64,000 nucleotides of DNA from Plectrocnemia conspersa. Taxonomy: Eukaryota > Arthropoda > Insecta > Trichoptera > Polycentropodidae. Shown here piece after piece: positions 12,063 to 25,686 of this stretch. A model generated the notes under the pieces. That model ran no database searches. It saw nothing but the letters and a program-made list of their open reading frames with translations, and was not told the DNA's origin. The position numbers and the translations under genes were made by a program. The stretch is from the NCBI GenBank assembly GCA_009617715.1, contig VTFK01000584.1, forward strand, positions 118,028-182,027. The letters are read 5' to 3'. Within the stretch, counting starts at the first letter, position 1. Every line of letters begins with the position of its first letter.

Positions 12063-13164
12063 CAAAAATCGATACTTGTTGATAAATATTAGTGACCTAG
12101 CTAAAATATAAGTGCAAGAAAACTGTAAAATATACACATACGATTAAATAAACGTGCCTACTCTATATACAATATATAAATATACATAAAAAAATTAATA
12201 ATTTGGTTATATGTACTATCCAGTGAGCATATTACGCGACAGACTTAAAAATATTGATATACGAAGTATTTTTAAAAACTTTAACGATAACTCTGCCATC
12301 AAACCCAACGGTTAAATGCTAAGTGAACTTTTGAAACGTCTGATAAATTGTCTTTTGCAAGAATTTGCCAAACCTCCTGTATCTTAATTTTCATCAAACG
12401 TTGCTATATAGAATTATTACCCGAAGCATCATATGTAGCAATTTATTAGAGAAAAAGTAATTTGTTTATGTCTGACAACATCTGTAACGGTAATGTAACG
12501 TTAAATTAAATTCGGAACACGTTTAAGATACTACCCTTGAATTAAATTAAATGTCTTATTTTTTTATATTTTAATAAATTGGATACCTTTTAAGAATAAA
12601 CATAGAAATGGAGATTTTTTCACATAGGTACAGTACTTTGAAATGATTATGGTATATTATTTGTAAAAAATTATAATTTAATTTTAAGATAAGCTCTAAT
12701 GGATTAGATATGTATCTAATAATAATTGATTTTTTTATAGCTCACCTTTATTAATTTAAGAATAATAAATAAAATTGCGTTTTTTATATAACAATTTATA
12801 ATATATAAATACTACTACAATACACTTTCATCCTGAATCGTAATCCTGAAATGAATGTGGTTTTTATAAACTTTAGTTTTAACAGTTAATCGTGCATTGG
12901 TCGTTAATACCCAAGTACGTATTTTATTTATCTGTTTTGGTGCACATCTGGATTCTACATTTCGTTATATTGGACCCCAAAATTTATGATGACAGAGTTT
13001 TTATTAGGTAAAAAATGTATATGAATTTACATTTTATATGAATATCTTGGAATAAATCGGTATTTGTAAAGTGGTAGATGATTCGTTACATATCCACAAA
13101 TGACCAACGAAAAATTACGACATTAAATATAAAATTACGATATTAAATATTGAAAATTATGATA

Positions 13165-13760
13165 AAAAGTACACCGGCAAAGATAGACGATGATATCCTG
13201 GCTTCAGAAATAGAAGCAAATCCTACTCAAACTATTTATCAACTGGCTGAGAAGCTAAACCAGTTTGACTAAGTAGGGTATAGACACATAAATATGATTG
13301 GGAGAAGACTAGGTGTATGGATTCCATACGAATTGAACAAAATAAATATTCCATGAGCTTTTGGATCTTGAAGCTCATTATTTGATAACCAAAGTTGCGA
13401 AATAAGTATTGTACGACAACAATTGCTGTAAAAGACATTAGTTATCTAAAAGTCAAGTAGTAAAACCTATCTCGAAGCTCATACTCACTGTAAAAAAATT
13501 GTTTTGAGTGCATGGTGGGATTGCAAAAGGATTGTGCATTATGAAACCTGTTAACCTTGCTAAACAATAACAGCAAGCTTATATTAAGATCAGCTGGATC
13601 TTTATACACAAAGAAAAAAAGGCCTGAACTTGTCAACAGAAATCGAATAGTTATATAATACGACAAAGCGCGTCCCCGTAAGACGAAATTGACACTCAAT
13701 AACATCAAGGCATTTGACAAGAAAGTTTTCCTTACGACTATCATTTATTTTGACTGATAC
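13165..13760 (+). pseudogene. mariner transposase remnant (Tc1/mariner superfamily)
   Basis: This is a degenerate plus-strand transposase. The N-terminal part reads KSTPAKIDDDILASEIEANP, then TIYQLAEKLN, the helix-turn-helix region of mariner transposases. Further on come GRRLGVWIPYELN (the W-V-P-H-x-L motif region) and LSAWWDCKRIVHYE, the mariner S-V-W-W-D-x-x-G-V-x-x-x-E motif with its second catalytic Asp. After that, SLYxDQLDLYTQRKKGLNLS matches the family's Y-x-x-Q-L-x-x-L...K-R-P-x-L order. Many stops and frameshifts (for example TAA at 13270-13272) show it is dead. The C-terminal catalytic part cannot be followed. Inverted ends and TA duplications were not found. Minus-strand ORFs at 13232-13744 are shadows of it. 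Confidence 0.85.
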
Positions 13761-14378
13761 AACACATCGTAGATGAAAAATAAATCAAAATGTTGACAAT
13801 GTGAAAAAGGGACTATCGGAATATTTAATAAATGTCTATATTTATTGATTCTACAATATCCTCAGAACGATTTTTCATGTTTTATAATATGTTTTCAATA
13901 TTATTTATAAATTAAATAAGCAAAAATATCAATTGCATTTCTTAGTATAATATTTTGTGGTATTGTCTTTATTATAAATTTTATAATTTGATATGAAGCA
14001 ATATTGTGACTCTAAATGTCACGGGTATATAAAATAAATTGTTTTACATAGTAAAAAATAATTTATGTTGTATATTTTAATAAAGGTTATGTGTAATAAA
14101 GTAATAATATTGTTGTTATTTTTAGTAATGTTTTCCTTATCGTTTTAAACGTATATTATGTTTTATAGTTTTTTTTTAAATAATTAGAATTATTTTATAT
14201 ACTATTTAAAAATTTGTTTTATTACACATTTATACCAATATTTATTGTAAAAAAATCGTTAAGAGATATAGATTGTCTTGATCAGGTTGATTATAATAAA
14301 TTAAATTAATAAACATTTTTTTTGGAGCTATATGTATTTATATTTATTTTAAGCTAAAAATTCGGTTCTGTGATCATT

Positions 14379-14467
14379 GCTCACATGACAATTAGTCACA
14401 GGAAGATTGCTAACTTGGACTATTGCTCACACGAACATACAAGTCACAAGGTAACTTGCTCACAAGG
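14379..14467 (+). repeat. left inverted end of foldback element 1
   Basis: Tandem units around the cores GCTCACATG, GTCACAGG, GCTCACACG, GTCACAAGG and GCTCACAAGG, spaced roughly 15-18 nt apart. Confidence 0.75.
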
Positions 14468-15057
14468 AACATCACTCACACGATTTATGGAAATGTATTT
14501 TTTTAAGCAAAGTTATTTATTTTTAATATTAACAGACACTAGTAAAAACAAATTTATTTGCTTGAAATAAGTATTTAAAAAAAACTGCAAACAACATAGC
14601 AATGCGAACAACATATGAACAACATAGTAAACGTTTCAAGATATCGTAAAAAATAAATAATTGTAAAGATATATTACTTATTCTAAAAAAAAACACATAT
14701 TGAATTAATTAATAAAAAAACGTATCTATAGACATATAAAATCCAAAATATCTCAAATAGCTGATATTAAAATATTATTAAATCAATTATATTTTTTTTT
14801 ACTGCTAATATAAAAATAAATTAATTTAATTCTACATTTTCAGATTTAAGAAAATATTTAATATTTATAACTAAATTGTTTTTAAAATAAAAAATCATGT
14901 TTCTCAAATTATTTAATTTTAAAATTATTAGGACACACAGTAAAAAAAATATTTAATAGAAATAAGAAATTTATCAATATTCGTACACTACTTTTTTAAT
15001 AATTTTATTATTTCCCTAATAAGAAAATTATATACGTAAGCAATATTCGCGATTGAT

Positions 15058-15139
15058 TTGTGAGCAATTCGTGTGCGAAGATGTTCGTGTAAGCAATAGT
15101 ACACGTTAAAGTCTTACTGTGACCAGTTACCATGTGAGC
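15058..15139 (-). repeat. right inverted end of foldback element 1
   Basis: Reverse complement of the left end, diverged but with all main blocks in the same order (TTGTGAGCAA at the inner edge, CATGTGAGC at the outer edge). Confidence 0.75.
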
Positions 15140-15719
15140 TTTAAACATAAAATATTTTTAATTTACCTCAAATATTATCTGAAACATATTAAAATATTAT
15201 TTAAATGTGTGTACCTGTTGTTGTTATTTTGTAAATAGCAAAGACCTTAAAAGGGGTTAATAAATAGTAATTGTTAAATGTCTTTAGGTAAAATTTAAAG
15301 GCATATTTAATTATTATTTTTATAAAAAGTTGCTATGTTTTACATGTTATAAAAACGAAAATTTTTAATTAATAATAATTTTAATGTATTTGTAAATCTT
15401 GCTTTTCGATAAATTCGTATAAGCGTTGGTCTATTTATAGATAATTTATTTTGTGTACTTTGCTAATCTATACATTTTTTTAAATAAACTTGTAGATAAA
15501 GCATTACCAAAATATTTAAACTACTATTTTTTTATTTATAAAAACCTTGTCTGCAATTAAATAGCACATCAAAAGCAGTCGCAATTTAAGCGTACAAACG
15601 TTTTAAAGTAGCATAAAGGAAAATTAACAAATCTTATATTTATTCAGCAAATCTTGAAATCTTCTTGTTAGCATAAAATAAATCAAGAGTGTTGAATCAA
15701 GAATATATACTTATATGTC

Positions 15720-16150
15720 GGTCCCCAGCTGTCGCCAATCTTGATATCTAGCAAACCTTTACTGTGACACACACATACCTACGTACAATTTTCTTGTCAT
15801 GTTTCTCAGAAAAGCGTTTGCTGCGAATACCGTTTTATAATATTTGCAAATCCACTGAAGATAATCGCCTTAGAGCAATTTATAGCGCAAAAGGCGCCTC
15901 GGTGTATTTATTTATGAAAAACTTCAAATTTGGTTAGAACTTTTCTCGGAAACCTTTTGGCGGAGCAAATACGCAGACGCTCATTTCGCTGTTTGATCAA
16001 ATCTTCAAATTTTCAGCAATAAGTTATAACAATAAACAAACATTATACACGCCCCATATGCAACTGGAATAATGAGAACGCTCGGCACGGTGCAGACTTA
16101 ACCCTTCAGCTGCGCAACTCAAGTTAAGTCGGGCTGCACCTCTTAAGAGG
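15720..16150. other. GC-richer island with an interrupted hairpin
   Basis: Mixed-composition non-coding stretch. At 16089-16140 the arms GGTGCAGACTTAAC and GTTAAGTCGGGCTGCACC pair over 14 bp with a 4-nt bulge and a 20-nt loop. No transposon similarity is seen. It may be a conserved non-coding element. Confidence 0.35.
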
Positions 16151-17159
16151 TTATTGTACCATTTTAAAGCAAGGTCTTTAAACAAATCTTTTGTTATTTA
16201 ATATAAAAAATAACATTACTTAAAAAACATTATTTAATCCATTCTTCAAAAAGGTAAAATATAAAACGACTTATATAAATTAATATAATATCCTTCAACA
16301 CCTGTTCTATAATATATATTTTACCTTGATTACAATTTCTAAATGCCTAAAATTTGATTTTACACAGAACATGAAATCCGTCCTTTTATATACTTCAAAA
16401 CCGTTAGCATTGAAATCTCTTATTACTAAATATTTGCGATTCAATATAAACCAGAGGATCAATAAACGTTTAAATGAGACTTTAAGGTATGTCAAAACAA
16501 ACCGACCCAAGGCTAGTGTATATGAAAAGTACACGATCGAAAGGTTAAGTAAAGTAAAACCTTAAAAGATTACTTGTGAAACGTTCATAGTCTCTTTGAC
16601 TCACGTGACCCAGATATTTTGTTTGCAAAGCTTGAAAGCTAGTGTTCCGTTCTAATAGATGATTTTGCTAATATTGATTCAATGTCTCATTTGAAAGGAA
16701 TATATACGTAGATATATCCCTCATTATATGAGGTTTAGGACCATTACCCACTGAACATTAACTAAAAATCACCGATCCGTATAATGATAAACACTTAATC
16801 ATAACTTTAGAGCATATCATAGCTTAGATATTAGGATATTAAAGATATTTTTCACGTGTTTTTCTTACGTTCTCTTGTATATTATGATTAGAAGCTGATC
16901 AGTAACAATAAATAAAATTAATGTCTTTATGGATTTACGTATAGTGATTAAAGCAGATGTTAATATAACGTTTATTTTTAAGTATTCAATTTAATGGTAA
17001 TTTAATTTTTATAAGTGATTTATAGTCTGCCTTTTTTTAAATGTATATATAGGCTAAAAATTTAGTCAATATAGAAAATTTGTTAAGATTCTCGTAAAAA
17101 AATCTTAAGGGAACTGGCATTAAAGTTAATAGATGCACTTAAAAGCAAGTTAGTCTCTC
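16151..17159. other. AT-rich spacer, no gene seen
   Basis: ORFs of 75 and 79 codons overlap on opposite strands at 16307-16565, but both are rich in Lys/Ile/Phe codons expected from base composition and resemble no family I know. Confidence 0.5.
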
Positions 17160-17520
17160 TCTCTAAAAGTAATTACTTCTCGACCGGTGGATTGTTAAGC
17201 AAAGATTTTGCATCCGAGTTGAATATATCCGGATGCTCTTGTATCCAACAGATTTATGCCAGTTGAGAACAACTTAGCCGGTGGATAAACTATGTTGTTT
17301 ACCGCAGAATTTGGACGGTTTCGGTGTGAATTTACACAAATCTTATAGCGTCGACAGTATGTTAAACCGTGGGCGAAAATGCACTCGGTAGAAATCTGAG
17401 CGTTTAGTAAACCGGATCTGAGTTAGTATGTTAGGATTTTCAGATCGACCCGAATGTCTTTGAAAGCTTACGAACCGAGCTTTTGTTGAATTTCAATTCG
17501 GTCGCGTAAATAACAATATT
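17160..17520. other. GC-richer island, no ORF
   Basis: It begins next to a short CT run (about 17151-17164) and contains blocks such as CTTAGCCGGTGGATAAAC and AAACCGTGGGCGAAAATG. No coding frame is seen. It is a candidate regulatory or conserved non-coding element. Confidence 0.35.
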
Positions 17521-18363
17521 GTTTTTTGCGCTACTAGTTTTACTCCACAGCATGGGCGTGTCTTAATGGTTGTTAACTTAACTAACTTGGCAACCCTTGC
17601 AGTTTAAAATCTGTTTCAAAGTATTTAAGCCCTTTTTGCACGTTAGGGACTATTATGTTAATCCAGTTGTTATTGCTCTCTTACATGCATTCAACATTTT
17701 AATACATTGTTTTATTATTCTTACCTTTAGGAGCAGTTAAATTTTGTTACGGTGAGATAATTTAAACAAAGGGAGCGATAGAATTTAAATCAGTAGTTTT
17801 ACTTAAAGTTAAATTGAAAACACATATATTACACTATATTTCAATTTGATTGAAATGTAATACGTATTTTCATATTATTTTTGGTGCATTTTATGACTAA
17901 ACTTTTTTAAATAAAATATTTTATACAAATAAAAAGTTAGTGAGATTCACTACAACAGAATCATACGTGCGCATTAAAGAGATTCACGGCTACTATAATA
18001 TTTTTTTAATACTAATAATAAATAATACATTCAAATAAAATTTTATACATTGACAAACTACATAAACGTGTTTTAAGCCCAAAGTTCAATTTATTTCAAA
18101 GAGAACATATAAAATAACACAAATTCTCAGCCTTTAAAATTTGGTTCGAGCCTAAAAACCCATTAAAATGGCTGTTAAAATTTGAGACCTATTTTTTTTG
18201 TTTAAAATCAGAAATTTTGTTTACGTATTAATGTCTGAAAATTTGTAATTGTAGTTTTTAAAGTTTCAAGGATCTCCAAAAAGCTATAAATAAGTTAAAA
18301 AAGACCTTATTTTTAACAAATATATATTATTTTTTATGAGAAAGCAATTTATAATTTTTAGCC

Positions 18364-18382
18364 TTTTTTTTTTTTTTTTTTT
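18364..18382. repeat. poly-T run of 19
   Basis: A homopolymer in a stretch (about 18170-18600) full of A/T runs. Just downstream a unit containing GATTTAAGCAC followed by an A run and then T-rich sequence is duplicated in tandem (about 18484-18540). It could be the tail of a minus-strand retroposon, but no body is recognisable. Confidence 0.6.
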
Positions 18383-18599
18383 AGTTTTAAAATTTAAAAA
18401 CCCCAAAATATAATAAAATTCCTGTTGATTTGTCTAAAAAAAGCTAAAAATTTATAAAATATTTTTTTGAAGCTCCTAAATTTGATTTAAGCACAAAAAA
18501 AAATTTTAAATATGATTTAAGCACAAAAAAAAATTTAGTATTTTGATTTTTCTTGCAATAAGCATAGAAATTTGTGAAAAAATAGATTTTAACTTGAGC

Positions 18600-21500
18600 A
18601 ATTTTTTTATGGTTTATGAGTATAATGCCTTTCTTTAAACGACGCTTTTTTTTATTGCTTTTTTATAACATATTTATCTTTTTTAGATACTAACATATTT
18701 TTTTAATTTTCAACAAAATGTATTTTGCATTAATACGCATTTCACGTGTGCCGCATAAATTTAATCAAAACTTACTACTAAACCACAAACAAATTAAATA
18801 CATTCTATCTAATAATAAATCATATATATATATAGTGGTGAATTACTGACATCTGGGCAATTGCCAAGGGCACCAATAGTAGGAGGGCGCTCTCATTACT
18901 ATAAGGGTTTCCGTTTTATTATTTTGCCAAAATTGAAAAGCAAAAATAATAAAATACAATTTAATCATTGTCAATATATACGTACAATAATAAATTAGTA
19001 TTTTACTCTACATTAAGTATATAAGTAATTTATTTATAACCCACTGCCATTAAAATTACTGCTGCATTGTCTGAAAAAAAATATTGATCGTATGCTCATG
19101 TTTTATGTAAAATAAATGTTGCATTTTTTTTAAAATAAGATTTTCTTTAATGTCATGTAATTTTTATTATTGTTTTCATTAACATATAGCTCAAAACTCG
19201 GTAAAACTTTGCATAAAAATCTACGAAACAGATAAATACTTACAGTCTAGTATAAAAACTCGCATACATGTATTTGGAAAGTTCCCAGACAACATTGAAA
19301 ACTCAAAATGTTTTTGTATAACAATCGCAACATTTTTGCATCAAAGCATCTCAAATTTCGAAAAATCATAATAAATAAGATGGACACTTTTTTTAACTTG
19401 TCTCTATGTTTTTAACTTATTTTCTCACATTAAATCATTTTAACTATATAAAATACATGAAACCCAAAAAGAAATCGAATAAAATGTTTAATTATTTTAG
19501 TAAAAAATAACTAATTTCACCCATTTTTTTACAATGTTATAAAGTTTAAAAAAATATCATGAAAAACGGTATTATGATATAATATCGAAATAAAATACTA
19601 TTTTTCCATTGTTTTTTGCTCTACAAAGATTTTGATGTACAGATTTTGCATAATACATAGAGCTTGCGAAATTTAAATCGTACCATTATTTTCGATAACT
19701 TGGATGAAATTCAAACAATCCAAATGGGGAAATAAATATCAAGTAACTTCGTAGAATCGGTGGCCCGCGGGTCCAGGACTATTGTTTATATGCTTTTGAC
19801 TCAAATCGAGATGACAAATATAATTGGTTATTTTAAAATATTATATAAATGCACATATTCTTATAAGAAATATTATATATTATTTTATATATGCGTAAGT
19901 TAAACAATATCGATCAAATATATTAACATCGTCATTGTATGGAATGTGAATTCAGGAATGCTTGGTACATATTTTAGTGTTTTTGTTCAAAAAAGGTATT
20001 TAATCACAGACCTTATCCTTTTAAAAATTTACCATTTACCAAACAGAAAAAATCGTATATAAAAACAATCACATAAAAAAAATAAGTTTTAATTAAATAT
20101 CTTTAAATATATGTACTATATAAACAAATCATATGCCTGATTGGAGATACGTATAATAAAATAGTTTGCGGCGTTGATTATTATAAGATAAAATATACTT
20201 TATTATTAAAAAATAAAATTTAATATTGCTAGAACCGCCATTGCTCTATTTTGTTCCTAAAATGTAAGCACTCGAAGAGATTTTATCGCGTTCTGTTGTA
20301 AAGTACCCATGTGTATTTTATTACATAGAGTAACATTTTCACAAGGATATATTGTATACATAGATATAGATAAAGTAATTATCAGATACGTATTACATAC
20401 ATACATAAAATATATACGACGAATAAAAAATACAGTATAAAAAGTATCGTTAGATGGATTTGAAACATCGCTAACATCAATCTTCTTCGCGATTTAGAAA
20501 GTGTAAAGAGAAACGTCACACACAAAAACCAACGCGGTGGTATTTGATCGGAATTGAAAAATTATTTTTTTAATATTTTTTTTACTTTAATCTATTATAA
20601 TTAAAATATACTATAAGAAATGTTATGATGAAGTTTTAAATTTTCGTTGTATTATGTTAATTCGTTTGAGATTAATTAATTATACAGTTTTGTTTTCGTT
20701 GTGAAAAAATTTTACATAAAAAATTGATTTATGTTTATTTTGTTAATTGCTAATCAATTTTTGAGTGTTTTATTTGTATATAAGCTCAAATATAAATTAT
20801 TTCTATAGTTTTAAATTTATTTGGTATATTGAAATATTATTGGAAAAATACTAACTAAATGATACGTATATTTAATATAGGTTAATAAAAATTAGATTGC
20901 TTGAAAGCTTAAACCATAGTTTAAAACACTTCTAATGAATATTTGGAACTAAACGTTCAAAGAGAAGTTTTATTATATTATATTATATAGTAACTTAGTT
21001 TATGGACAAATTTAATAACTAGATATATCTAAACATACCCTTTCAAGTATCTATCATTGTTGCTGAAAAGGTTATTATATTATAGGCACTTTCAATGTAG
21101 TGAGTATATTTTTTGTTATAAATCTCAATTATAATATTTATATGTGTATATAACGCTTGGCTTAATAATGTGTATGCTACAATAAATGTTTAATACCAGT
21201 GTAGCTATATTTTCACAGGCGTTTCAGTGAAATCATACCTGAATAAACTTTTACTGCCAAATATATATTTCTATAAAAGCACTGTTTTTTTTATCTGAAT
21301 TGAACATAGCTTTATTCTTTTAACAAACACTTTTTCTGTGATTTGAAAGATTGCCAACATTGGTCAAAATATTTCTTCTGATTTTCACAATTTTTTTTCA
21401 AACTATAGCCCAATAATTCATAATTCTGTGTTTAAGATTTATTTTCTTTCTTTCTTATGAAACATTTTATTGTTTTAGCTGAGAACAACAAAATACCGGG

Positions 21501-22640
21501 TACTTTTTTTCCAAAAGGTGATTTACTACAATATTTTCAACGAATTGTGTAAATATTTTTTCTACACTACTTTTTTTTTTATGATACATTCTAAGACGAT
21601 TTTTGACTCTTTTGCCGACTAATACACAGTATACGGCCTTGGAATTTTTCAATCTATTTTATTTAATGTAACTGCTATTTACTTAGCTATTTTTTGTTAC
21701 AAATTCTTCAACATTACACGTCGTAAATTAAAAAACAGATTTATGAGCGAACCGACATTTACGATATTTTTTCTTTCGTGGATAAGCTCGTTTTTTTCGG
21801 TATTTTGCATATTTGTTATTTCGTAAGTATAATAAACGCCCACTAAACAATTACGTATCACAGAGAGCATCTAAAAATAAAAAGAAGCTTAAATTGTTTA
21901 AAGAAAACTGCAAAAATAAATAAACTAAAGCCAACACAATCATGATAAAAGATCACAGTATTACATCAAGACTTTTGTGGATTTATTTTTTAACAATTAA
22001 ATACAATCTGTCTATGAAGACAATAATCAATTTTTCTAATGTATAATTATACATACATATTTACTTTTGTCTCCTTTCTCCAAGCAATTAGTCACATGGA
22101 TAAGGAAAAAGAAAAATAACATATGAAGTATCCCACTGGAGGCTTTCTTTAAATAAATTACATAAAATTATTAGTATGCCTAATTAGGTATAATTATATT
22201 CTTGTCTCTAACTAATTAAATAAAATGTTATTAATAAGTTGTTTGCCTAACTATTTCATAAATGCATTGGAGATGGAAATAAAAAAGTTCATATCTTCTA
22301 AAGTTAAATACAATGATGAATTTCGCCGCGAAAACATGTAATATCATCATAAATATTCGCGTAATTTTAATTGTGATTTTCAATTTTTTAATATATTAAT
22401 CAAAAATAATTTTAAACCGATTTGAAGGTAAAGATACAAAATATATATTATAATCAATTGATCCTTGTGCGTAATCTTAGATAATTTGTAGTTATTAATT
22501 TTAATTTTTAATAAAAAATATTAATAAAAACCAATATAATACATTATTCCATGTGTGTTTAAATACGATTTTATCTATAAAGTAATCAAATTTTCAATTT
22601 TCACTGGCAATTTAACCGTCTAGTTATAATTAAATTAAAC
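18600..22640. other. AT-rich spacer, nothing recognised
   Basis: Long A/T-rich sequence without a coding-like frame, repeat copy or hairpin I could support. The minus-strand ORF at 21467-21652 is a composition artefact. Confidence 0.5.
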
Positions 22641-22649
22641 CGCAATCAG

Positions 22650-23110
22650 AATCAGACGGGTGGGATTATTAAAAATCGATTAAAGCTTCTGCCTTTGCCG
22701 AGGTTCGGTTTCCAATCTTTACGATTAGATAACAAGATAACGTTCCGTTTTTACGGTGGCAATAAATTTACATACACTGTGGTATCTGGCGATGAACCAA
22801 CCCTTTCAATTCGCCCAATAATATTAGGGATGATTTACGCCTGTGTGCGTGAAGGGGCTCTCTCCCGTTCTCGGTTCGGAATATCAAAATTCAGGCACGA
22901 GTCAAATGCCATTCGAATTGAATGGCACTCGGAATAATTTCGTGAAAAATGTACGAAGAAAGGTGGATTTTATTATCGAAAACACATTGCGCGATGGGCG
23001 ACACATTCCTCAAACTCGCGCTCCCGCGCAATATGAGCAGCCCGGGAAAACTATTCCGCTCTTGTCAAATACACGCATAGTCTTACCACAATGGAATGTA
23101 TCACACATAC
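22650..23110. other. GC-richer island, overlapping chance ORFs
   Basis: Mixed-composition sequence with blocks such as CTGCCTTTGCCGAGGTTC, GTCAAATGCCATTCGAATTG and CTCGCGCTCCCGCGC. Two overlapping plus-strand ORFs (22695-22937, 22843-23160) disagree in frame and show no domain, so I read the region as non-coding and a candidate conserved element. Confidence 0.35.
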
Positions 23111-23532
23111 ATAAACAAAGACACTGGTACATTATATTTTACATGCATATATGTATATAAGACTCACAATGGCGTTATCGTAGAGTTACTGTGATAATAA
23201 CTTGGGTAGAATTGGTTTCAGTTTCCGCAGCAGAATCGATTATCATTACGCGAATTACATATTTTTTTTTAACATATGTATTAGCTCGGAAAAAGTGTGA
23301 TTTTAAGCTTTCATTTAAGTAAATGTAAAAAAGTAAGATCTTATAAAACATGTAATATAAATGTATACGATATACAGTTATAATCTAGGTAAAATATTTG
23401 ATAATATATTGACTAATATTAAACATGAAAATTTGCTTTAGAAAATGTTCCTTAGAACACTGAGATTCGTACTACGAACTTTTTTAAAATAATAATAATT
23501 TTGGTTACTATATATAGCAATTGTAAAAAGTC

Positions 23533-23581
23533 AAAAAACACATTAAAAATACATCTTAATAGTATTTTTCATGTGTTTTTT
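23533..23581. repeat. hairpin: 20-bp arms, 9-nt loop
   Basis: Arms 23533-23552 and 23562-23581 are reverse complements at 19 of 20 positions, with the loop ATCTTAATA. It lies about 180 bp left of the AATACTGGTATT palindrome cluster. Confidence 0.75.
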
Positions 23582-24346
23582 AGTTCCTAGACTATGGTCT
23601 ATTACTTATCTATATTTACTAAATGTTTGTATTTACAAAAATATACCATTTAAATCATGTTTATATTTTGCCGATTTAGGATAAAAACAGACTATGATTT
23701 TTTCTAATAACTGTAGATTTGGCAACGCAAGGGATTGCGATATTACCGAAGTTTTCAATACTGGTATTACCAGGAGAGAAAAAAAACAATACCAGTATTA
23801 TTGGTATTAACGATATTGACATTATTATTATTATTATTTGAATTTATTGATAGTAAAAAACGCAAAAATAATTCGAGTATCACTCGCATGTTTAACCATG
23901 TTTATAAATTAGCATAACCAAAGCATTCGAGTACTCCGACAATTATTGTTTATTTATATTAAATATTTTATCTGCTTACCGTCCGGAGTTTTTTGCTGAA
24001 CTTTGCTTGGTGGCCTGGCGATTTTGCAGAATAATGGCAAACAATTATATTTTTAGTAAATTCCCTATACATAACTTGTAAACCAGTAAGATATTTTATT
24101 GAAATTGAATATATAGCTTCCCTATGATTTTTTGCATAAATATATAGAGACATGTCTTTTAAAAATTTATCTATTACAGTATATGACGCACCCCGAATTT
24201 GGGAATTCCACACAGATAAAAAAATGCATTTTATAATCGAAGGAATGCAGTATATTTAGTCTCTTCTGAACTGTCCAAAACGTATCTCGAAAATTGCTCA
24301 GTGATTGTGATTTTAATTTGAAAAAAATATTTTCAATCACCACAAA

Positions 24347-25430
24347 ATGGACGAAAAAATTTAAGACGCATTGTCCAACGCTCTCAGTGACTGGATATAG
24401 TGATATTTGCGAAAGTGATTATAAGTCAAGGGTACGTGAGGGTGATAGTGATATTATTTTAGAAGACTGAAGTGAATTTGATCCAACAAGCGATAATCAA
24501 GATTTCGAAGGTATTACAGGAGAACAAGTTTTTTCCAATAATAGTAAAAACATCGAAGAAGTGGCCAATTTATTTATAAAAATAATAGTTTTGGAAACAA
24601 ATTTATATCACTGGCAAATATCTCACAAATACAAAAATATAAAAAAACGCACAATTGAAAAGATGTTATAGTAAGTGAGCTAAAAAATTGATTTAGTTTA
24701 CTTATTATAATAAAATGGGTATAGTTCATAAGTTCAACAAGCTCCATAATCGAGACGCTGATATATATAAAAACTATGTTTAGAAATAGATTCAGACAAA
24801 TTTTGTTACAAATGTAAGAATTGCAAATAGTACAGATAGGCTGGTGAAAGTGAAACAAATTGTTAATTACTTTTTAGGTAAATTCAATAATATATGGCAA
24901 AGCAAAGGTTTTTCTGGTTAAGGGAATGATTCCATGGTTAGGTAGACTTATTTTTCGGGTATTCAGTCCTCAACTAAATATGGAATGTTGAATAGAATGG
25001 TTTGCGAGTCAGATACCAGTTATATATTATTTGTTATTTCAAATCATAAACCAGAAATGCAGGAAGATAAGTAAAAAATGGCGATAAAAGTACTAAATTC
25101 ATATCTGTACAAGCGGCAAGCTTATCCTGACATTTTTAAAAAAAGAGTTTTACTCGCAAAATATTTATTTTTACGGAAAACAGAACTTTGTGGAACAATA
25201 CAGAAAAATAGGGGTCTGCCAGAATCTCAAATATATAATATTAAAGTCCCTACAGATGAAACATGCCAGAGAAGATAAATCAATTATCCAAATTTGAAAA
25301 ACAAATAAGAAATAAGATATCAGAATATTTACTTTTTATAAGAACCAGATGATAGACACAAGAAAAAAAAACAGAACGACTGGCCTCACAATGTATAATT
25401 GATCCTAGTTACCTAATATTTTGAAAAACA
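24347..25430 (+). pseudogene. piggyBac-type transposase remnant
   Basis: It starts at ATG 24347 (MDEK, soon interrupted). An acidic N-terminal region follows, SDIILED then SEFDPTSDNQDFEGI, as in piggyBac transposases. The clearest part, at about 25078-25260, carries KTELCGTIQKNRGLPES, matching the piggyBac K-T-x-x-x-G-T-x-R-x-N-R-x-G-x-P motif that follows the second catalytic Asp region. Several stops and frameshifts break the frame. The middle, with the first two catalytic Asps, is not recognisable, and the Cys-rich C terminus is missing. The protein is dead. The ORF at 25078-25278 is a surviving piece of it. Confidence 0.7.
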
Positions 25431-25565
25431 ATAAAATAAACAAAAAATGTTGTTTTTTTATTTATTTTAATACATATTTATTGTTCGTTCAGTGTCGGTC
25501 AAAATTTAAACCGTAACATCAAAATTTAATTCAAAGATTTTTTTTTGCGTAAGGCTGAAGGGTGG

Positions 25566-25686
25566 ATGCATAATTCGGTGGAATCTATCGATTCTGAAGA
25601 CATTTCACCAGTTTCTATCTCATCTTGTCGTGCCCGTGCTATCGATCCACCAGAAAGGCTTTTAGATAAGCTGATAAACCATCAGT
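25566..25686 (+). other. small unrecognised ORF, 39 codons
   Basis: ATG at 25566 to TAA at 25684-25686. The peptide is Ser/Asp/Glu-rich, then DPPERLLDKLINHQ. Its balanced codon use contrasts with the A/T-rich flanks. It may be a further scrap of the transposon's coding region; no family is recognised. Confidence 0.25.

Larger units (their letters stand above)
14379..15139. mobile_element. foldback-type element 1: inverted ends made of GCTCACA/GTCACA repeats
   Basis: The left arm (14379-14467, with one or two more units to about 14482) is a run of imperfect 15-18-bp units with the cores GCTCACA, GTCACA and CTCACA. The right arm (15058-15139) is its reverse complement, with conserved blocks CTCACATG, GTCACAG, CTATTGCT, ACACGAACAT and TTGCTCACAA. 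About 590 bp of AT-rich non-coding DNA lies between. The design is that of foldback elements, with tandem-repeat-built terminal inverted repeats. I see no transposase and no certain target-site duplication, so exact ends are approximate. The chance ORF at 14370-14570 lies across the left arm. Confidence 0.75.

Noticed and set aside
13232..13744. Two minus-strand ORFs (68 and 100 codons)
   Set aside because: They are antisense shadows of the plus-strand mariner transposase remnant.
16307..16565. Overlapping 75- and 79-codon ORFs on opposite strands
   Set aside because: Compositional, no family resemblance, no supporting signals.
22695..23160. Two overlapping plus-strand ORFs in a GC-richer island
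   Set aside because: Different frames, no domain, no splice signals; stop-poor by composition.
23968..24213. 81-codon minus-strand ORF
   Set aside because: Some protein-like character, but antisense to the transposon interior and without a recognisable motif; not supported as a gene.
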